Source of the DNA: Campylobacterales bacterium
GTDB lineage: Bacteria; Campylobacterota; Campylobacteria; Campylobacterales; QNZT01
Direction of reading: 5' to 3'
Length of the DNA stretch: 7,136 bases
NCBI GenBank assembly: GCA_015663225.1
Contig: DQSO01000129.1
Span: 1 to 7,136, forward strand
A model generated the notes under the pieces. It was not told where the DNA came from. It searched no databases and worked only from the letters and a program-made list of their open reading frames with translations. This document shows, one piece after another, positions 6,491-7,136 of this stretch (positions are counted from its first letter, which is position 1; every line of letters begins with the position of its first letter). A program made the translations under genes and the position numbers.

Positions 6491-6720
6491 AAAGTATTCT
6501 AAAAGATTTAAAGGGAAGTTGGATACTGTTTTTTCACTATTTAAAGTGGCCGATAGTTTTAGGACTTCCTATTTTGTATTTTGACTTAGATTATGAGCGA
6601 AATATTATCATGTATATTTTATGGGTTTACTGTTTCTATCTTGTTATAGTTAGCCTTTACGGTATCTACAAAGATAGAGGAAAACCAAAAGGTTGTAGTG
6701 GCGGAGGGTGTGGAAGGTAG
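6487..6720 (+). CDS. Small two-helix membrane protein with Cys-Gly-rich C-terminal tail, function unknown
   Basis: The 77-residue protein starts at the ATG overlapping the DUF493 stop (ATGA). A good ribosome site, AAGGA (6475-6479), lies 7 bases upstream. This is preferred to an in-frame start 18 bases earlier, which would lie inside the DUF493 codons and lacks such a site. Hydrophobic segments at about 11-32 and 40-61 are separated by an acidic turn (FDLDYERN). Both ends are then probably on the same side; the Lys/Arg-rich flanks (K2, K6, K9; K62, R64, K66, K68) point to the cytoplasm. The tail KPKGCSGGGCGR carries Cys70 and Cys75, a CxxxxC pair in a Gly-rich setting that could bind metal or form a disulfide. 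I do not recognise a family. It is the last gene of the moaC run, and its stop lies in a hairpin. Confidence 0.7.
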   Translation: MKSILKDLKGSWILFFHYLKWPIVLGLPILYFDLDYERNIIMYILWVYCFYLVIVSLYGIYKDRGKPKGCSGGGCGR

Positions 6721-6732
6721 AAATCTACCTTC
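6713..6732. terminator. Hairpin between convergent genes containing both stop codons
   Basis: GAAGGTAG (6713-6720) pairs perfectly with CTACCTTC (6725-6732) around a four-base AAAT loop. The left arm ends in the TAG of the membrane protein gene; the right arm holds, on the complement, the TAG of rhlE. No run of T follows on either strand, so it is not a classic intrinsic terminator. It may be a bidirectional 3'-end structure or mRNA stabiliser. Confidence 0.4.
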
Positions 6733-7136
6733 TACCTCTATTGTTATTTCTACCTTTATTTTGAGAGTTTCCTCGACCTCTTTGACCTCTTTGTCCACCT
6801 GATTGTTTCTTTGGTTCTGGTTTTATTGAGGGGTCTACTTCAAAGCCTTTTTCCATGGTTTTTGGTATTTTTTGTTTTATTAGTTTTTCTATACCTCGCA
6901 AGAGTTCATCTTCATCTATACAAACTAAAGATATAGCTTCTCCATCGCACCCTGCTCGTCCTGTTCTTCCTATACGATGTACATAGTCTTCTGGAACATT
7001 TGGTAGTTCAAAGTTCACTACATGAGGTAGTTGGTCTATATCTATTCCTCTTGCTGCTATATCAGTTGCTACAAGAACTCTTACTTTATTATCTTTAAAG
7101 TCTGCTAGTGCTTTTGTTCTTGCTCCTTGGCTTTTG
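6725..7136 (-). CDS. rhlE: DEAD-box ATP-dependent RNA helicase RhlE, C-terminal part (5' end outside window)
   Basis: The 136 residues visible are the end of helicase domain 2 plus the tail. In order: the SQGAR segment (2-6), motif V as [12 protein letters not shown] (22-33), [19 protein letters not shown] (44-62) containing motif VI, then [20 protein letters not shown], and DPSIKPEP. The [18 protein letters not shown] and DPSIK.EP stretches closely follow E. coli RhlE. The final 25 or so residues are Arg-, Gly-, Gln- and Asn-rich ([20 protein letters not shown]), the basic unstructured RNA-binding extension usual in RhlE. The protein unwinds short RNA duplexes and acts in ribosome assembly, RNA turnover and cold adaptation. 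Reading continues unbroken to the window edge, so the true start is upstream on that strand; the apparent GTG start at 7018 is an internal Val. Confidence 0.92.
   Translation of the reverse strand, partial: KSQGARTKALADFKDNKVRVLVATDIAARGIDIDQLPHVVNFELPNVPEDYVHRIGRTGRAGCDGEAISLVCIDEDELLRGIEKLIKQKIPKTMEKGFEVDPSIKPEPKKQSGGQRGQRGRGNSQNKGRNNNRGRR

Noticed and set aside
7016..7018. Start of a separate 97-residue gene at the right edge
   Set aside because: The GTG is an internal Val codon; the frame continues upstream with helicase motif V, so this is the C-terminal part of rhlE.
1..7136. CRISPR array, insertion sequence, tRNA, phage or defence system
   Set aside because: No regularly spaced short repeats, transposase, terminal inverted repeats, tRNA-like fold or defence-gene motifs were seen; nearly all the DNA is accounted for by housekeeping genes.

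Overview
The window is AT-rich, tightly packed bacterial DNA, with genes overlapping by 4 bases or meeting at their stop codons. It looks like chromosome of a Campylobacterota (former Epsilonproteobacteria) member, perhaps a Sulfurimonas/Arcobacter-like lineage. The reasons are the codon composition, TTG/GTG starts in coupled genes, a short HP0495-type DUF493 protein next to moaC, and weak -35 promoters. The genus is an inference from style, not from a search.

Layout: (1) 1-254, plus strand: the C-terminal end of a molybdate ABC-transporter ATPase (ModC, TOBE domain). (2) 315-4639, plus strand: tamA then tamB, overlapping as TTGA. They encode the outer-membrane Omp85-family barrel and its inner-membrane-anchored periplasm-spanning partner. 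(3) 4636-5723, minus strand: an exported TlpA-like thioredoxin followed, through an ATGA overlap, by a glyoxalase-II-like metallo-hydrolase. This pair converges on tamB, and the two stop codons overlap. (4) 5724-5775: a 52-base divergent promoter region whose two candidate -10 boxes overlap. (5) 5776-6720, plus strand: moaC (molybdenum cofactor synthesis), a DUF493 protein overlapping it by 20 bases, and a 77-residue two-helix membrane protein with a Cys-Gly-rich tail. (6) 6725-7136, minus strand: the 3' part of a DEAD-box RNA helicase (RhlE), separated from the previous gene only by a hairpin that contains both stop codons.

Functionally there are two themes. TamA/TamB form the translocation and assembly module of the envelope. 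ModC and MoaC serve molybdenum uptake and cofactor synthesis, as expected for an organism with molybdoenzymes for anaerobic respiration. I found no mobile element, CRISPR array, tRNA or rRNA, and no clearly new multi-gene system. The most notable observations are a cluster of six PglB-type N-glycosylation sequons in the N-terminal 360 residues of TamB (two of them at matching places in a 104-residue internal repeat), a probably leaderless tamA transcript, overlapping divergent promoters before moaC, and a hairpin made from the two convergent stop codons near 6713-6732.
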